This document shows, piece after piece, positions 37,922 to 46,352 of a DNA stretch of 64,000 nt. The notes below the pieces were generated by a model. That model saw nothing but the letters and a program-made list of their open reading frames with translations, made no database searches and was not told where the DNA came from. The stretch is from Rhodoblastus sp963710275 (GTDB taxonomy: Bacteria; Pseudomonadota; Alphaproteobacteria; Rhizobiales; Beijerinckiaceae), in contig CAVPZS010000005.1 of NCBI GenBank assembly GCA_963710275.1, positions 682,001 to 746,000 of the forward strand, read 5' to 3'. Position 1 is the first letter of the stretch; each line of letters opens with the position of its first letter. Both the position numbers and the translations under genes were made by a program.

Positions 37922-38120
37922 GTAGTGTTTTGATAACACCATCGAGGCGGAGCTAGATTTGCTGGTTTAGTTCGCATTTGTCCTTGATGTACCCCTTTTT
38001 TGGTATCTCATATACGCCTTTGTTGCTAGCCGTTATTGATTTCTTGGCGCCCGTTCTGGCTTGAAAACGCACAGGAATTGTTCGCTTCGCGTTTGTCTGT
38101 TTGGCGTGGGAGACTCGGCC
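37922..38120. other. Intergenic leader of the exopolysaccharide operon
   Basis: AT-richer than its surroundings and without a convincing gene. It should hold the promoter of the EPS operon that starts at 38121; no exact sigma-factor or operator match could be supported by eye. Confidence 0.4.
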
Positions 38121-38726
38121 ATGACTACCAAGCGGCTTTTAGATATAATTCTTTCGGCTGTCGCTCTTGTTATGCTCATGCCTCTGCTTGCGCTTGTGTC
38201 GCTTGTCATCCTGGTCACTCAGGGACGCCCGGTGCTTTATGGGCATGTCAGGCGCGGTCAGGGCGGAAAACCCTTCAAATGCCTGAAGTTTCGAAGCATG
38301 GTCAAGAACGGCGAGGAGGTGCTTTCGAGCTATCTCGAGCGCTCTCCCGGGGCGCTGGCCGAATGGACGGCCACTCGCAAGCTCCGCAACGATCCGCGCG
38401 TCACCGCGTTCGGGAACGTCCTCCGCAAATCGAGCATCGATGAACTTCCACAATTCCTCAACGTGTTGCGCGGCGAAATGAGCCTCGTCGGACCGCGCCC
38501 GATCGTTCAGGAAGAAGTTGATCATTACGGCGATTACATAAGGCAGCTTGAAGAAGTCAAGCCTGGCCTGACCGGGCCATGGCAAATCAGCGGACGAAGC
38601 GACTTGTCGTACGAAACGCGTGTGCAACTCGACTGTGAATACATTCGCGCGCAAAGCGTTGTTGGCGATATCGTGATCTTGTTCCGCACTATTCCAGCCG
38701 TGCTTCAATCCAGAGGCAGTTACTGA
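38121..38726 (+). CDS. Undecaprenyl-phosphate sugar-1-phosphate transferase (ExoY-type, initiates EPS repeat unit)
   Basis: Bacterial sugar transferase that loads the first sugar-1-phosphate onto undecaprenyl phosphate. 201 residues from ATG 38121 (GGGAGA site; a TTG at 38061 would add 20). One N-terminal membrane helix (LLDIILSAVALVMLMPLLAL), then the soluble catalytic core: GKPFKCLKFRSMVKNGEE, LRKSSIDELPQFLNVLRGEM, SLVGPRPIVQEEVDHYG and PGLTGPWQISGRSDLSY. It lacks the multi-helix N-terminal domain of WbaP/PssY, so it is ExoY-like. Hexose identity (glucose or galactose) is not predictable. First gene of the EPS cluster. Confidence 0.93.
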   Translation: MTTKRLLDIILSAVALVMLMPLLALVSLVILVTQGRPVLYGHVRRGQGGKPFKCLKFRSMVKNGEEVLSSYLERSPGALAEWTATRKLRNDPRVTAFGNVLRKSSIDELPQFLNVLRGEMSLVGPRPIVQEEVDHYGDYIRQLEEVKPGLTGPWQISGRSDLSYETRVQLDCEYIRAQSVVGDIVILFRTIPAVLQSRGSY

Positions 38727-38765
38727 CGTCGATTGCCTGTCGAAAACGATTTGAAGGAGGGCGAA

Positions 38766-40118
38766 ATGGAGGCGGCCGCCAATGATCGCAAGACCGCTCC
38801 ACCGCATGAGAGCTTTCGCGACCGCAGCCGCACAATCCTGGTTCATGACTATGCCGGACATCCCTTTCAGGTCGGGCTGAGCCGCGAACTGGCGCGGCGG
38901 GGTCACGAGGTCGTCCACGCCTATTTCGCCATGGACAGCGGTCCCAAGGGCGATTTCCGCAACGACCCCGGCGTCGACGACGTTCAATTCGCGCCGATCG
39001 GCGCCGATATCTCCTACAGCAAGAAATCGTGGATCAGGCGCCGACAAGGCGACGTCGCCTATGGCCGCCGGGTCGGCGGGCTCATCCGGGCCATGCAGCC
39101 GGATCTGGTGCTGTCGGGCAATACGCCGACCGAAGCTCAGGACCACGTCCTGCGCGCGTGCCGCGCGGCGGACGCGCGTTTTATCTACTGGGTCCAGGAC
39201 GTCTACAGCATCGCTGTCAGGACCTTGGTGCGGAAGCGTCTCGGCCGGCTGCCCGCCACGTTGATCGGCGGCTATTATTCGGCGCTGGACCGGCGCCACT
39301 TCCGTCTCGCCGATGAAACCGTGCTGATCGCGGAGCGATTCCGAACGGTCGCCAGCATGTTCGGCGCCGACGCGTCGAGGCTGAACGTGATCGAGAATTG
39401 GGGCGATCTGGAAAATATCGGGCCGGTTCCCAAGAACAACGAATGGGCCCGCGAACATGGCCTCGCAGAGACCTTCAATTTCATTTACTCGGGAACCCTG
39501 GCCCTGAAGCATAATCCCGCGACATTGGCGACGCTCGCCAGCGCGATGCGGGGGCGCGCCAAAGTCGTCGCCATTTGCGATGGCGTCGGCGCCGACGCGC
39601 TGCTCGAACTGAAGACCGGGCGCCATATCGAAAATCTTGTCCTGCTCCCTTTGCAACCCTATGCGTCGCTTCCGCAAGTCCTGGGCGCCGCGGATGTGCT
39701 GGTCGGCGTCATTGAACGGGAAGCGGGCGTATTTTCCGTGCCTTCGAAGGTTCAGGCCTATCTTTGCGCGCGCCGGCCAATCCTCCTTGCAGCCTCCGCC
39801 GAAAACTTTGCCGCCGAAATCCTGCTGCGGGAGGAGGCCGGTCTCGTGGTCGGGCCGGATGACGATCAGGCGCTCATCGAAGCCGCGGAGAAAATGCTCG
39901 GCGACTCCGACCTCCGGAGCGAACTGGCCGAAAACGGGCGGCGATACGCGGAGGACGCCTACGACGTGAAGCGCGTCGCCGACAGGTTCGAGCGCGTCTT
40001 CGACAAGGCCTTCAGAAGGCGGGACGGAGGCGCGGTCGGCGGGCGCCCTGCGCGCCTTCGCAGCCGAGCCGTCTCTCCCTCACTCGATCAAGGCCTCGAG
40101 TGGGGCAAAAAAGCCTGA
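38766..40118 (+). CDS. Family 4-like glycosyltransferase
   Basis: GT-B fold glycosyltransferase, 450 residues. ATG 38766 behind AAGGAGG is preferred over 38733. N-terminal acceptor domain begins ILVHDYAGHPFQVGLSRELA; the nucleotide-sugar half includes FNFIYSGTLALKHNPATLAT and, near residue 330, GVFSVPSKVQAYLCARRPIL, the equivalent of the E-x7-E donor region (WcaI/Fuc4NAc-type colanic-acid family). Adds a sugar to the lipid-linked EPS unit. Follows the ExoY-type gene by 39 bases. Confidence 0.85.
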   Translation: MEAAANDRKTAPPHESFRDRSRTILVHDYAGHPFQVGLSRELARRGHEVVHAYFAMDSGPKGDFRNDPGVDDVQFAPIGADISYSKKSWIRRRQGDVAYGRRVGGLIRAMQPDLVLSGNTPTEAQDHVLRACRAADARFIYWVQDVYSIAVRTLVRKRLGRLPATLIGGYYSALDRRHFRLADETVLIAERFRTVASMFGADASRLNVIENWGDLENIGPVPKNNEWAREHGLAETFNFIYSGTLALKHNPATLATLASAMRGRAKVVAICDGVGADALLELKTGRHIENLVLLPLQPYASLPQVLGAADVLVGVIEREAGVFSVPSKVQAYLCARRPILLAASAENFAAEILLREEAGLVVGPDDDQALIEAAEKMLGDSDLRSELAENGRRYAEDAYDVKRVADRFERVFDKAFRRRDGGAVGGRPARLRSRAVSPSLDQGLEWGKKA

Positions 40119-40157
40119 AAAAGGCATGTCGAAGTAAACCTTACAGGAGTAGCTATC

Positions 40158-41171
40158 GTGAAAAAACAACGATCGGCACTTGTATGTGGCGCCGGAGGCT
40201 TTATTGGCCACCACCTGGTCAAACGCCTCAAGACCGAGGGCTTCTGGGTTCGTGGCGTCGACCTCAAATTTCCTGTCTTTTCGGATACAGACGCCGACGA
40301 TTTCATTGTCGGCGATCTCAGAGACATGGATTTTTGCCGCTCTCTGGTGGATCGGGCGTTTGATGAAGTCTACCAGCTCGCCGCCGACATGGGCGGCGCC
40401 GGTTATATTTTTACTGGCGAACATGATGCAGATGTTATGCATAATTCCGCAACAATCAATTTGAACATGCTCGAAGCCTGCCATAAGCGGAACGTAAAAC
40501 AGATCTTCTACTCGTCGTCCGCATGCATTTATCCTGCCTATAACCAGCAGGACCCGAACAATCCCATTTGTTCGGAGGATTCAGCCTATCCCGCAGCTCC
40601 CGACAGCGAATATGGCTGGGAAAAGCTGTTTTCCGAACGGTTGTATTTCGCCTACAACAGGAATTACGGCATGCGCAACCGGGTCGCGCGCTACCACAAC
40701 ATCTTCGGTCCCGAAGGCACGTGGGATGGCGGACGCGAGAAAGCGCCCGCCGCGGTTTGCCGCAAGATCGCCAGGGCGGCGCAAAGCGACGAAATCGAGA
40801 TCTGGGGCGACGGCGCGCAGACGCGCTCGTTTCTCTATGTCGACGAATGCATTGAAGGCACGCTGCGTCTCATGCGGTCCTCTTTCGAGGGGCCTGTCAA
40901 TATTGGGTCGGAGGAAATGGTGTCGATCGGCCAGCTGGTCGATATTGTCGCCGACATCGCAGGAAAGCGGATCGCAAAGCGTTACATTCCCGGCCCCCTG
41001 GGCGTCCGGGGACGCAATTCCGACAACCGCATGATCGGCGCCAAGCTGGGGTGGCGGCCAAGCCGGAGCCTGGTTGAGGGCCTGAACCCGACCTATCGGT
41101 GGATCGAAAGACAGGCGCGCGGCAATCGAATCGAGCGCAATGCGGCGGCGAAGATGCAGGCGGCCGAATGA
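40158..41171 (+). CDS. NAD-dependent epimerase, GDP-mannose 3,5-epimerase-like
   Basis: Extended SDR sugar-nucleotide epimerase, 337 residues. Rossmann motif CGAGGFIGHHLVKRL at the N-terminus; VYQLAADMGGAGYIFTG, the SSSACIYP segment and catalytic YGWEKL near residue 155. DGGREKAPAAVCRKIARA, WGDGAQTRSFLYVDECIEG, VNIGSEEMVSIGQLV and GPLGVRGRNSDNRMIGAKLG match plant GDP-mannose 3,5-epimerase closely in order and wording. Expected reaction: GDP-D-mannose to GDP-L-galactose (and GDP-L-gulose), which would put L-galactose or L-gulose in the polymer. Specificity is inferred from these motifs. Confidence 0.88.
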   Translation: MKKQRSALVCGAGGFIGHHLVKRLKTEGFWVRGVDLKFPVFSDTDADDFIVGDLRDMDFCRSLVDRAFDEVYQLAADMGGAGYIFTGEHDADVMHNSATINLNMLEACHKRNVKQIFYSSSACIYPAYNQQDPNNPICSEDSAYPAAPDSEYGWEKLFSERLYFAYNRNYGMRNRVARYHNIFGPEGTWDGGREKAPAAVCRKIARAAQSDEIEIWGDGAQTRSFLYVDECIEGTLRLMRSSFEGPVNIGSEEMVSIGQLVDIVADIAGKRIAKRYIPGPLGVRGRNSDNRMIGAKLGWRPSRSLVEGLNPTYRWIERQARGNRIERNAAAKMQAAE

Positions 41172-41214
41172 AATCCCGCGCCTCCGGGTGACGACAGCTT
41201 CTCGATATCCAGGA

Positions 41215-41276
41215 CCGCGCCGGTCTCTCGATCGGCGCGGGTCAGCGCGATCAAGCCGAAGGCGGAATTTTCCGCC
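41215..41276. other. Two perfect inverted repeats between epimerase and fusion genes
   Basis: CCGCGCCG/CGGCGCGG (41215-41222 and 41233-41240, ten-base loop) and GGCGGAA-TT-TTCCGCC (41261-41276) occupy the 142-base gap inside the otherwise tight EPS operon. Neither has a T-tract. They may slow transcription, stabilise mRNA ends or be operators; undetermined. Confidence 0.45.
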
Positions 41277-41313
41277 GGCGGGTTCAAGCGCCAGACAATG
41301 AAGAGACGTTGCG

Positions 41314-44300
41314 ATGACGAAAATTCTCTGGATCGGCAAATCTTCCGGCGCCCGCGCCTCGGGCAATGAAATCTACGACAGCGAACTCGTCGCCGCCTTG
41401 CGCCGGGGCGGAGATGAAATCGTCACCGTCGCTCCCGTTGCGGCGTCCCGTCTCATGGAAATCTGCAAGTTGCTGATCGGCTATCCGATCTATCGGAGCC
41501 GATACGCGGGCAGCGCCAACCTCGCCTCCTTGAGCGCCGCTTTCGCCGAATCCGATTTCGATTTCGCCGTCTGCTCCTGGGAGCATCTGGACTGGCTCGC
41601 TTATCATCTGCCTGGCAAGGTCGTGCCCATCTTGCACAATGTCAGCAGCCTCGCGCTCGCATCGCTTTATCCCGGCGCGTTTTTCGCGGACCTGGCGCGT
41701 CTTCGTGTGCTCAATTGGGAAAAGCGCGCCTATGGCTCCGGCCGCTTTCCGGCCATTGCGGTGCTGTCCCAGGGCGATGCCGACTTCGTGAAGAGCATCG
41801 CTCCGAATGCGGAGGTCGTGCTGGCCCCGCCGGGCATGCCGGCCGGCGCGCCGCTCGAGCCCGACGCGCGTTTCGCCGCCGAGATCATCCTGTCCGGCAC
41901 CTATGACTGGCGGCCGAAAAGGCGCGACGCCGAAGCCTTCGCCCGCGAATATGCGATCTCCGGGCTCCGCTACCCCGTTTTTGCCGACAACTGGCCGACA
42001 TCGCTGCAGTCGACGCTTGCGGTCGCCCCCCTGAAAGAGGCTCCGACGCATGCGATCAGGATAGGACTCATCCCCGACCGGTTTCAGGCCGGTCACAAGC
42101 TCAAGACAACCTATTATATAGCCAATAACGCCATTATTTTTACTTACGCAGACGTATCCCGCGATTTCGCCGGCATCGAAGATCATTCGTTCTTCATCCG
42201 CACCATCGCTCACGTCTCGGATATTCCGGAGCACGTGGAAGAATTCGCGAAAATGCCGGCCGACGAACTCGTTCGTCGCTTCCAGCGTTTCAAGGCGGCT
42301 TGCGAGCGGCGGTTTTCATGGGATCGATCCGCCCGGGACTTGGTGCGAGGCGCCGAAGCCGCACTGCTGGAAAAGCGTGTCGATGCAGCCCAGCCAGTCC
42401 TCGTGCCGTCCCCGGCGATCTTGCGCGGGACCAGGGAAACGGCCGTCGCCTTCGATCCTGCCCAGGCCTCGCGCTTCAGGGAAATCTGGAAACTCCCCTC
42501 CGGCCATCGGAGCCTGTATGCGGGATGCGCCGACATCGCCTCCCTGAGCGCCTTCGCGGCCAAACCTGATGTCGATGATTTCGCCGTCAGATCGCGGGAG
42601 CGTCTGGAGTGGCTGGCCGGCCATCTTCCCGGAAAGTTCATGCCCGCTCTCGCCTCGGTTTATCCCGGCCAATTTGTCGGGGATTGGCAGCGTCTTCGCG
42701 CGCTGTGGGAAAAGCGCGCCAACTCAGGTCGTCCGCCGGCGATTGCGCTGTTGTCCCATTCGGCGAATGCGAATTTCGTCGATAGCGTCCCCGCAGACGC
42801 GGCAACTGGGTTTGCGCTTCCGAGAATGCCGAAATGCGCGCCGCTTGATCTCGGCCGGCGCCTCGCGGCCGAGATCATTCTGCTGGATGGCCGCGATCCC
42901 CCGCCGAAAATAATGCCTTCGGGAATGCCAAACATCGCGCCGCTTGAGTTCGACGGTCGTCGCGCGGCCCGGATCATTTTGCCCGACGGTTATGAGTGGC
43001 GGCCGAAAAGGCGCGATATCGCAGCCTACGCCCGCGAATATGCGGCCTCCGGGCTACGTTTGCTGATCACCGCCAACGCGCCGATAGCGCGCAAGCCAGT
43101 TCCCGCGGCCCCTTCCATGGAAGCGAATATTGCAACCGAGGCGAACGGGAGCGAAATTATTCGCAACGCATTCCGGACCGCCTGCAAACTCAATAAACAA
43201 TTCCATTCAGGCAAGGGCGCGATATCAGGTGGTTGCGCTGATGCGCCGGTTCCACTCGGGTCCGATCTTGCCGAGGATTCGAGCGCTTCGGCGGAAAAAC
43301 GGAGCAACCTGCTCGTCCGGTTTCCTGCCTATCTGAACGCGGCTCGTGAGCGGTTGCTGCCGATGCTGCGATCATCGCAGAAATTGCTGCTGCGCACGAA
43401 AACTCAATTTGCGAGACCACGCGCCTATTCGAATAACAAGGCTGCAAGCGTCTATTCATCCAGGTCAACGATGGAGCGTCCCTTGTCCATTTACGAGATA
43501 TTTCGGATCATTTACGATCGTAAATTGATCGTAATACTGACGATGGCTCTCGCAGTCGTGACATCGATCGTGATTTTCACGAAAGTTCCTCCTGTATACG
43601 AAGTTTCGTCTCTGCTGATTGCAGGCAAGGGTTCCGCCGCCGATCTCGCGGAGCCCACCCATGACGCAGCTCAGGATATCCGTTCTCTCGCTCGCGTCGC
43701 CGGAACTGACGCCGTCCTCGGCGCGGCGATCAAGAAGGTCGGGCTTGAAAAGGTGAGCGAACTGGCGAAGCCTCATTCTGCGCCGGACGCAGGCCTGACC
43801 GAACCCTTGTGGGCGGCCAGGACCATCGAAACGGCGCGGGGGCTCGGCGCCACGATCCTGGCGAATTTCTTTCCTGCGCCAGCGACATTTGCCGATGATC
43901 CCGAAGCGAAACAGCGTCATGTGATCACATGGCTGCGCCGCAAGCTGACCATAACGGCGGATGCGAAAACAAGCCTGCTCCAGCTTTCGTTGCAGGGCAA
44001 AGACCCTGTTCTCGGCAGCAAGATTGTCAATGCGGTCGCCGACAGCTTGATCGAGCGCCAGTTCATGCTGCTGCGCCGGCCCGAATCCCTGCGTTTCATG
44101 GAGCAAGAGAAAAAACAACTCGAAAAGGAAGCCGAAGCTGCATCGCTCGCTCTGTCAAAGTTCGTCTCATCGGTTTCGATTTATTCGTTCAATCAACAAC
44201 GCGACATGCTCCTGCAACGCTCCAGCGATCTGGCCGCCAACCTGACCGAAACGCACGGCGCCATCGCCAAATTCGGAGGGCAAAAACAGGCCTTGTCCGA

Positions 44301-44907
44301 CCATTTGCGCAAGTTGCGCGCGGTCGCCAACTCCTCGATCGTATCCGGCATGGTCGACAGCCTGAGTCCGGCGTCGAGCGCCAGCGGCGAAACTCAAAAT
44401 CGCCTGAGGGACCGCGTCACCGATCCCCCTTTGCTGATGGTCAAGGTTTATCAGGATGGCATGTTCGAACTCCTGAGGACCAATTCACAACTGACGGGTC
44501 TGACGAAGCTCGAAGATCGGCAAAATCTTGAATTGTCGAGTCTCACCAAGCAGTTGGACGCGCTTTACGCCCGACAAGCCCAGTATAGCCAATTGCAGCG
44601 GGCGGTCGAGGTGACGTCGGCCGGCGTCGAAAACTACAGCAAGCGCATGATGGAGGAGTTGGCCGCGGCCGATCTGGAAAAAGGCAGGCTCTCTCAGCTT
44701 CAGATCGTCGAGGCGGCGAGCATTCCTGACGAGGTGGCTTTTCCAAAGCTCGGGGTATTCTTCCTGATTGCCGGTTTCCTGGGCTTTTTCATTGGCTCCG
44801 CCGTGGCCGTGGCGAGCGAAATGAAGATGATCGCGAAATCAGAGGCGCATCGTGCGCGCAGGGCGGAAGTTGATCGCGGCGGAGCGGTCACCGAACCCGC
44901 CGAATGA
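41314..44907 (+). CDS. Glycosyltransferase - decayed glycosyltransferase copy - Wzz-type co-polymerase fusion
   Basis: 1197 residues, one uninterrupted frame. Residues 1-365: a GT-B-like glycosyltransferase (MTKILWIGKSSGARASGNEI; VPILHNVSSLALASLYPGA; FARLRVLNWEKRA-like block; ALLEKR end). Residues 379-592: a diverged, shortened repeat of residues 37-229 (for example GTYDWRPKRRDAEAFAREYA against YEWRPKRRDIAAYAREYA), with a third short GMPxxAPLxxxxRxA unit near 539. Residues 600-719: linker. Residues 720-1197: chain-length determinant with TM1 (KLIVILTMALAVVTSIVIFT), long coiled coil and TM2 (GVFFLIAGFLGFFIGSAVAVASE); no Walker A kinase domain follows. An ATG at 43471 could let the Wzz part be translated alone. 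Stop overlaps the GH16 start (ATGA). Confidence 0.85.
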   Translation: MTKILWIGKSSGARASGNEIYDSELVAALRRGGDEIVTVAPVAASRLMEICKLLIGYPIYRSRYAGSANLASLSAAFAESDFDFAVCSWEHLDWLAYHLPGKVVPILHNVSSLALASLYPGAFFADLARLRVLNWEKRAYGSGRFPAIAVLSQGDADFVKSIAPNAEVVLAPPGMPAGAPLEPDARFAAEIILSGTYDWRPKRRDAEAFAREYAISGLRYPVFADNWPTSLQSTLAVAPLKEAPTHAIRIGLIPDRFQAGHKLKTTYYIANNAIIFTYADVSRDFAGIEDHSFFIRTIAHVSDIPEHVEEFAKMPADELVRRFQRFKAACERRFSWDRSARDLVRGAEAALLEKRVDAAQPVLVPSPAILRGTRETAVAFDPAQASRFREIWKLPSGHRSLYAGCADIASLSAFAAKPDVDDFAVRSRERLEWLAGHLPGKFMPALASVYPGQFVGDWQRLRALWEKRANSGRPPAIALLSHSANANFVDSVPADAATGFALPRMPKCAPLDLGRRLAAEIILLDGRDPPPKIMPSGMPNIAPLEFDGRRAARIILPDGYEWRPKRRDIAAYAREYAASGLRLLITANAPIARKPVPAAPSMEANIATEANGSEIIRNAFRTACKLNKQFHSGKGAISGGCADAPVPLGSDLAEDSSASAEKRSNLLVRFPAYLNAARERLLPMLRSSQKLLLRTKTQFARPRAYSNNKAASVYSSRSTMERPLSIYEIFRIIYDRKLIVILTMALAVVTSIVIFTKVPPVYEVSSLLIAGKGSAADLAEPTHDAAQDIRSLARVAGTDAVLGAAIKKVGLEKVSELAKPHSAPDAGLTEPLWAARTIETARGLGATILANFFPAPATFADDPEAKQRHVITWLRRKLTITADAKTSLLQLSLQGKDPVLGSKIVNAVADSLIERQFMLLRRPESLRFMEQEKKQLEKEAEAASLALSKFVSSVSIYSFNQQRDMLLQRSSDLAANLTETHGAIAKFGGQKQALSDHLRKLRAVANSSIVSGMVDSLSPASSASGETQNRLRDRVTDPPLLMVKVYQDGMFELLRTNSQLTGLTKLEDRQNLELSSLTKQLDALYARQAQYSQLQRAVEVTSAGVENYSKRMMEELAAADLEKGRLSQLQIVEAASIPDEVAFPKLGVFFLIAGFLGFFIGSAVAVASEMKMIAKSEAHRARRAEVDRGGAVTEPAE

Positions 44908-46271
44908 ACAGACTGAAGTCGCCAATTTTACCCGGAGCGCAACGAGAGGATCTGGATTTGACGCCGATAGCGAAGCGCTTGCGCGTGGCTTTCGTCCTTG
45001 CATTGGAGTTCACAGCCGTCCTCTGCGCGAACGCGGCGCTTGCCGGCGGCTGGCGCCTGGTGTTTTCCGACGACTTCAAGAGCGGAACGCTCGATCGCTC
45101 GAAATGGGCGACCCGCTATATCTACAACAATGAGACGGTCGACCATTTCCATGATGAACTCGAGCGTTATCGCGACGACAAAAATCATGTCCTGCAAGAC
45201 GGCCATCTGGAGCTGGTCGCGCGCCCGGCGGACCAGGGCCTGTTTTCATCGGGCATGATCAGGTCTTATCAGACGTTCTATTATGGCTATTTCGAAGCGC
45301 GGGTCATGCTGCCTCCGGCGCTCGGGGTCTGGCCGGCCTTCTGGCTCGTCGGCGACTATGACAGCGACGGAGAACCCCAATACCCTCCTGAAATCGATAT
45401 TTTCGAGTTCGCGAACAATGGCGTCGAAGACACCGCGGACATGCTGCATTCGGCGCCTGTCGCGACGCTGGACGTCGCGCCCCTGATTCTCCAGTCGCCG
45501 GCCTATCATTCGGATTATTCCTACCTGAAGGCGAACTCCGCGCTTCCCGGTAGTTGGCACACCGCCGGCATGGTTTGGGCGCCGGACAAGGTTTCCTTTT
45601 TCTGGGACGGGGAGCTCGTCTATTCGCGAAAATACCAATGGTTGCAGAAGGACGGGCGTCTTGGGCCTCCAGCCCATGTGCTCTTGAACCTTGCGGTCGG
45701 CGGAAGCTGGGCCGGCCGGCATGGGGTCGACCGGTCGGCGTTTCCCCAGGCTTTCAAGGTCGATCACGTTCTCGTCTGTCAGTTCACGAGTCTTTCGGAG
45801 GGCGAGAAGAAGTGCGGTGGAAGCGACGTGACGCCCGATTCCGACCAGTTTGGTTACTCGAGCGACGTCAATGACCTGGCCAAGCCGACGTTTCTGCCGA
45901 CGGAAACGCGCGTGCGCGATCGTTTCGCCCGCAAGGGCGATCGCGGCGAAGAGTTCGTCGTCCACATGCTCGTTCCCGCCCAGTCGTCGATGGATCGCAA
46001 CCTGTGCCTGAGTCTCGTGGATGAGGACCGGCATGTCGTGAGCAACAAGTCGATCAGCTTCGTCGATCTTCATCGGGCCAATGACCGCGACGCGAACTGG
46101 AGCGCGAGCCTCGACGTTCCCTTCGGGCTGCGCGGCCATTACGAGCTGCTGGCCTCCGTGAACACGACCGGACATTTGCCGCGTCGAACTCCCGTCGCCT
46201 GTCAGACGGGCGTGGTCCAGCCCGTGAAGGGCTTGAGCTGCAAGGTCGCGTCGGTCCGCCTCGGGCCGTGA
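44904..46271 (+). CDS. Secreted glycoside hydrolase family 16 (beta-glucanase, ExoK-like) with extra C-terminal domain
   Basis: Endo-acting beta-glucanase likely to trim or release the EPS. The GH16 catalytic motif is PPEIDIFEFAN (Glu-x-Asp-x-x-Glu) near residue 165, after YYGYFEARVMLPPALGVWPA; substrate-cleft residues continue in GSWHTAGMVWAPDKVSFFWD. A signal peptide (LRVAFVLALEFTAVLCANAA) is present but lies 26 residues in from the ATG at 44904; a TTG at 44958 with GAGAGGA upstream would give a normal-length signal and may be the true start. Residues after about 320 form a separate beta-rich domain of unknown role. Succinoglycan clusters carry analogous ExoK/ExsH enzymes. Confidence 0.9.
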   Translation: MNRLKSPILPGAQREDLDLTPIAKRLRVAFVLALEFTAVLCANAALAGGWRLVFSDDFKSGTLDRSKWATRYIYNNETVDHFHDELERYRDDKNHVLQDGHLELVARPADQGLFSSGMIRSYQTFYYGYFEARVMLPPALGVWPAFWLVGDYDSDGEPQYPPEIDIFEFANNGVEDTADMLHSAPVATLDVAPLILQSPAYHSDYSYLKANSALPGSWHTAGMVWAPDKVSFFWDGELVYSRKYQWLQKDGRLGPPAHVLLNLAVGGSWAGRHGVDRSAFPQAFKVDHVLVCQFTSLSEGEKKCGGSDVTPDSDQFGYSSDVNDLAKPTFLPTETRVRDRFARKGDRGEEFVVHMLVPAQSSMDRNLCLSLVDEDRHVVSNKSISFVDLHRANDRDANWSASLDVPFGLRGHYELLASVNTTGHLPRRTPVACQTGVVQPVKGLSCKVASVRLGP

Positions 46272-46352
46272 GGCCGCCGCAGCGCCATTGGCGAAGACAA
46301 GCAACTCCTCGCCCGATTCTGGTTCCCAATCACATTCGCGAAGGATGAAAAG

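Noticed and set aside
41215..41276. Transcription terminators between epimerase and fusion genes
   Set aside because: Both hairpins lack a T-tract and sit inside a co-directional operon.
43471..44907. Annotating the Wzz part as a separate gene starting at 43471
   Set aside because: The frame is continuous with the glycosyltransferase and no convincing ribosome-binding site precedes the ATG; kept as an alternative only.
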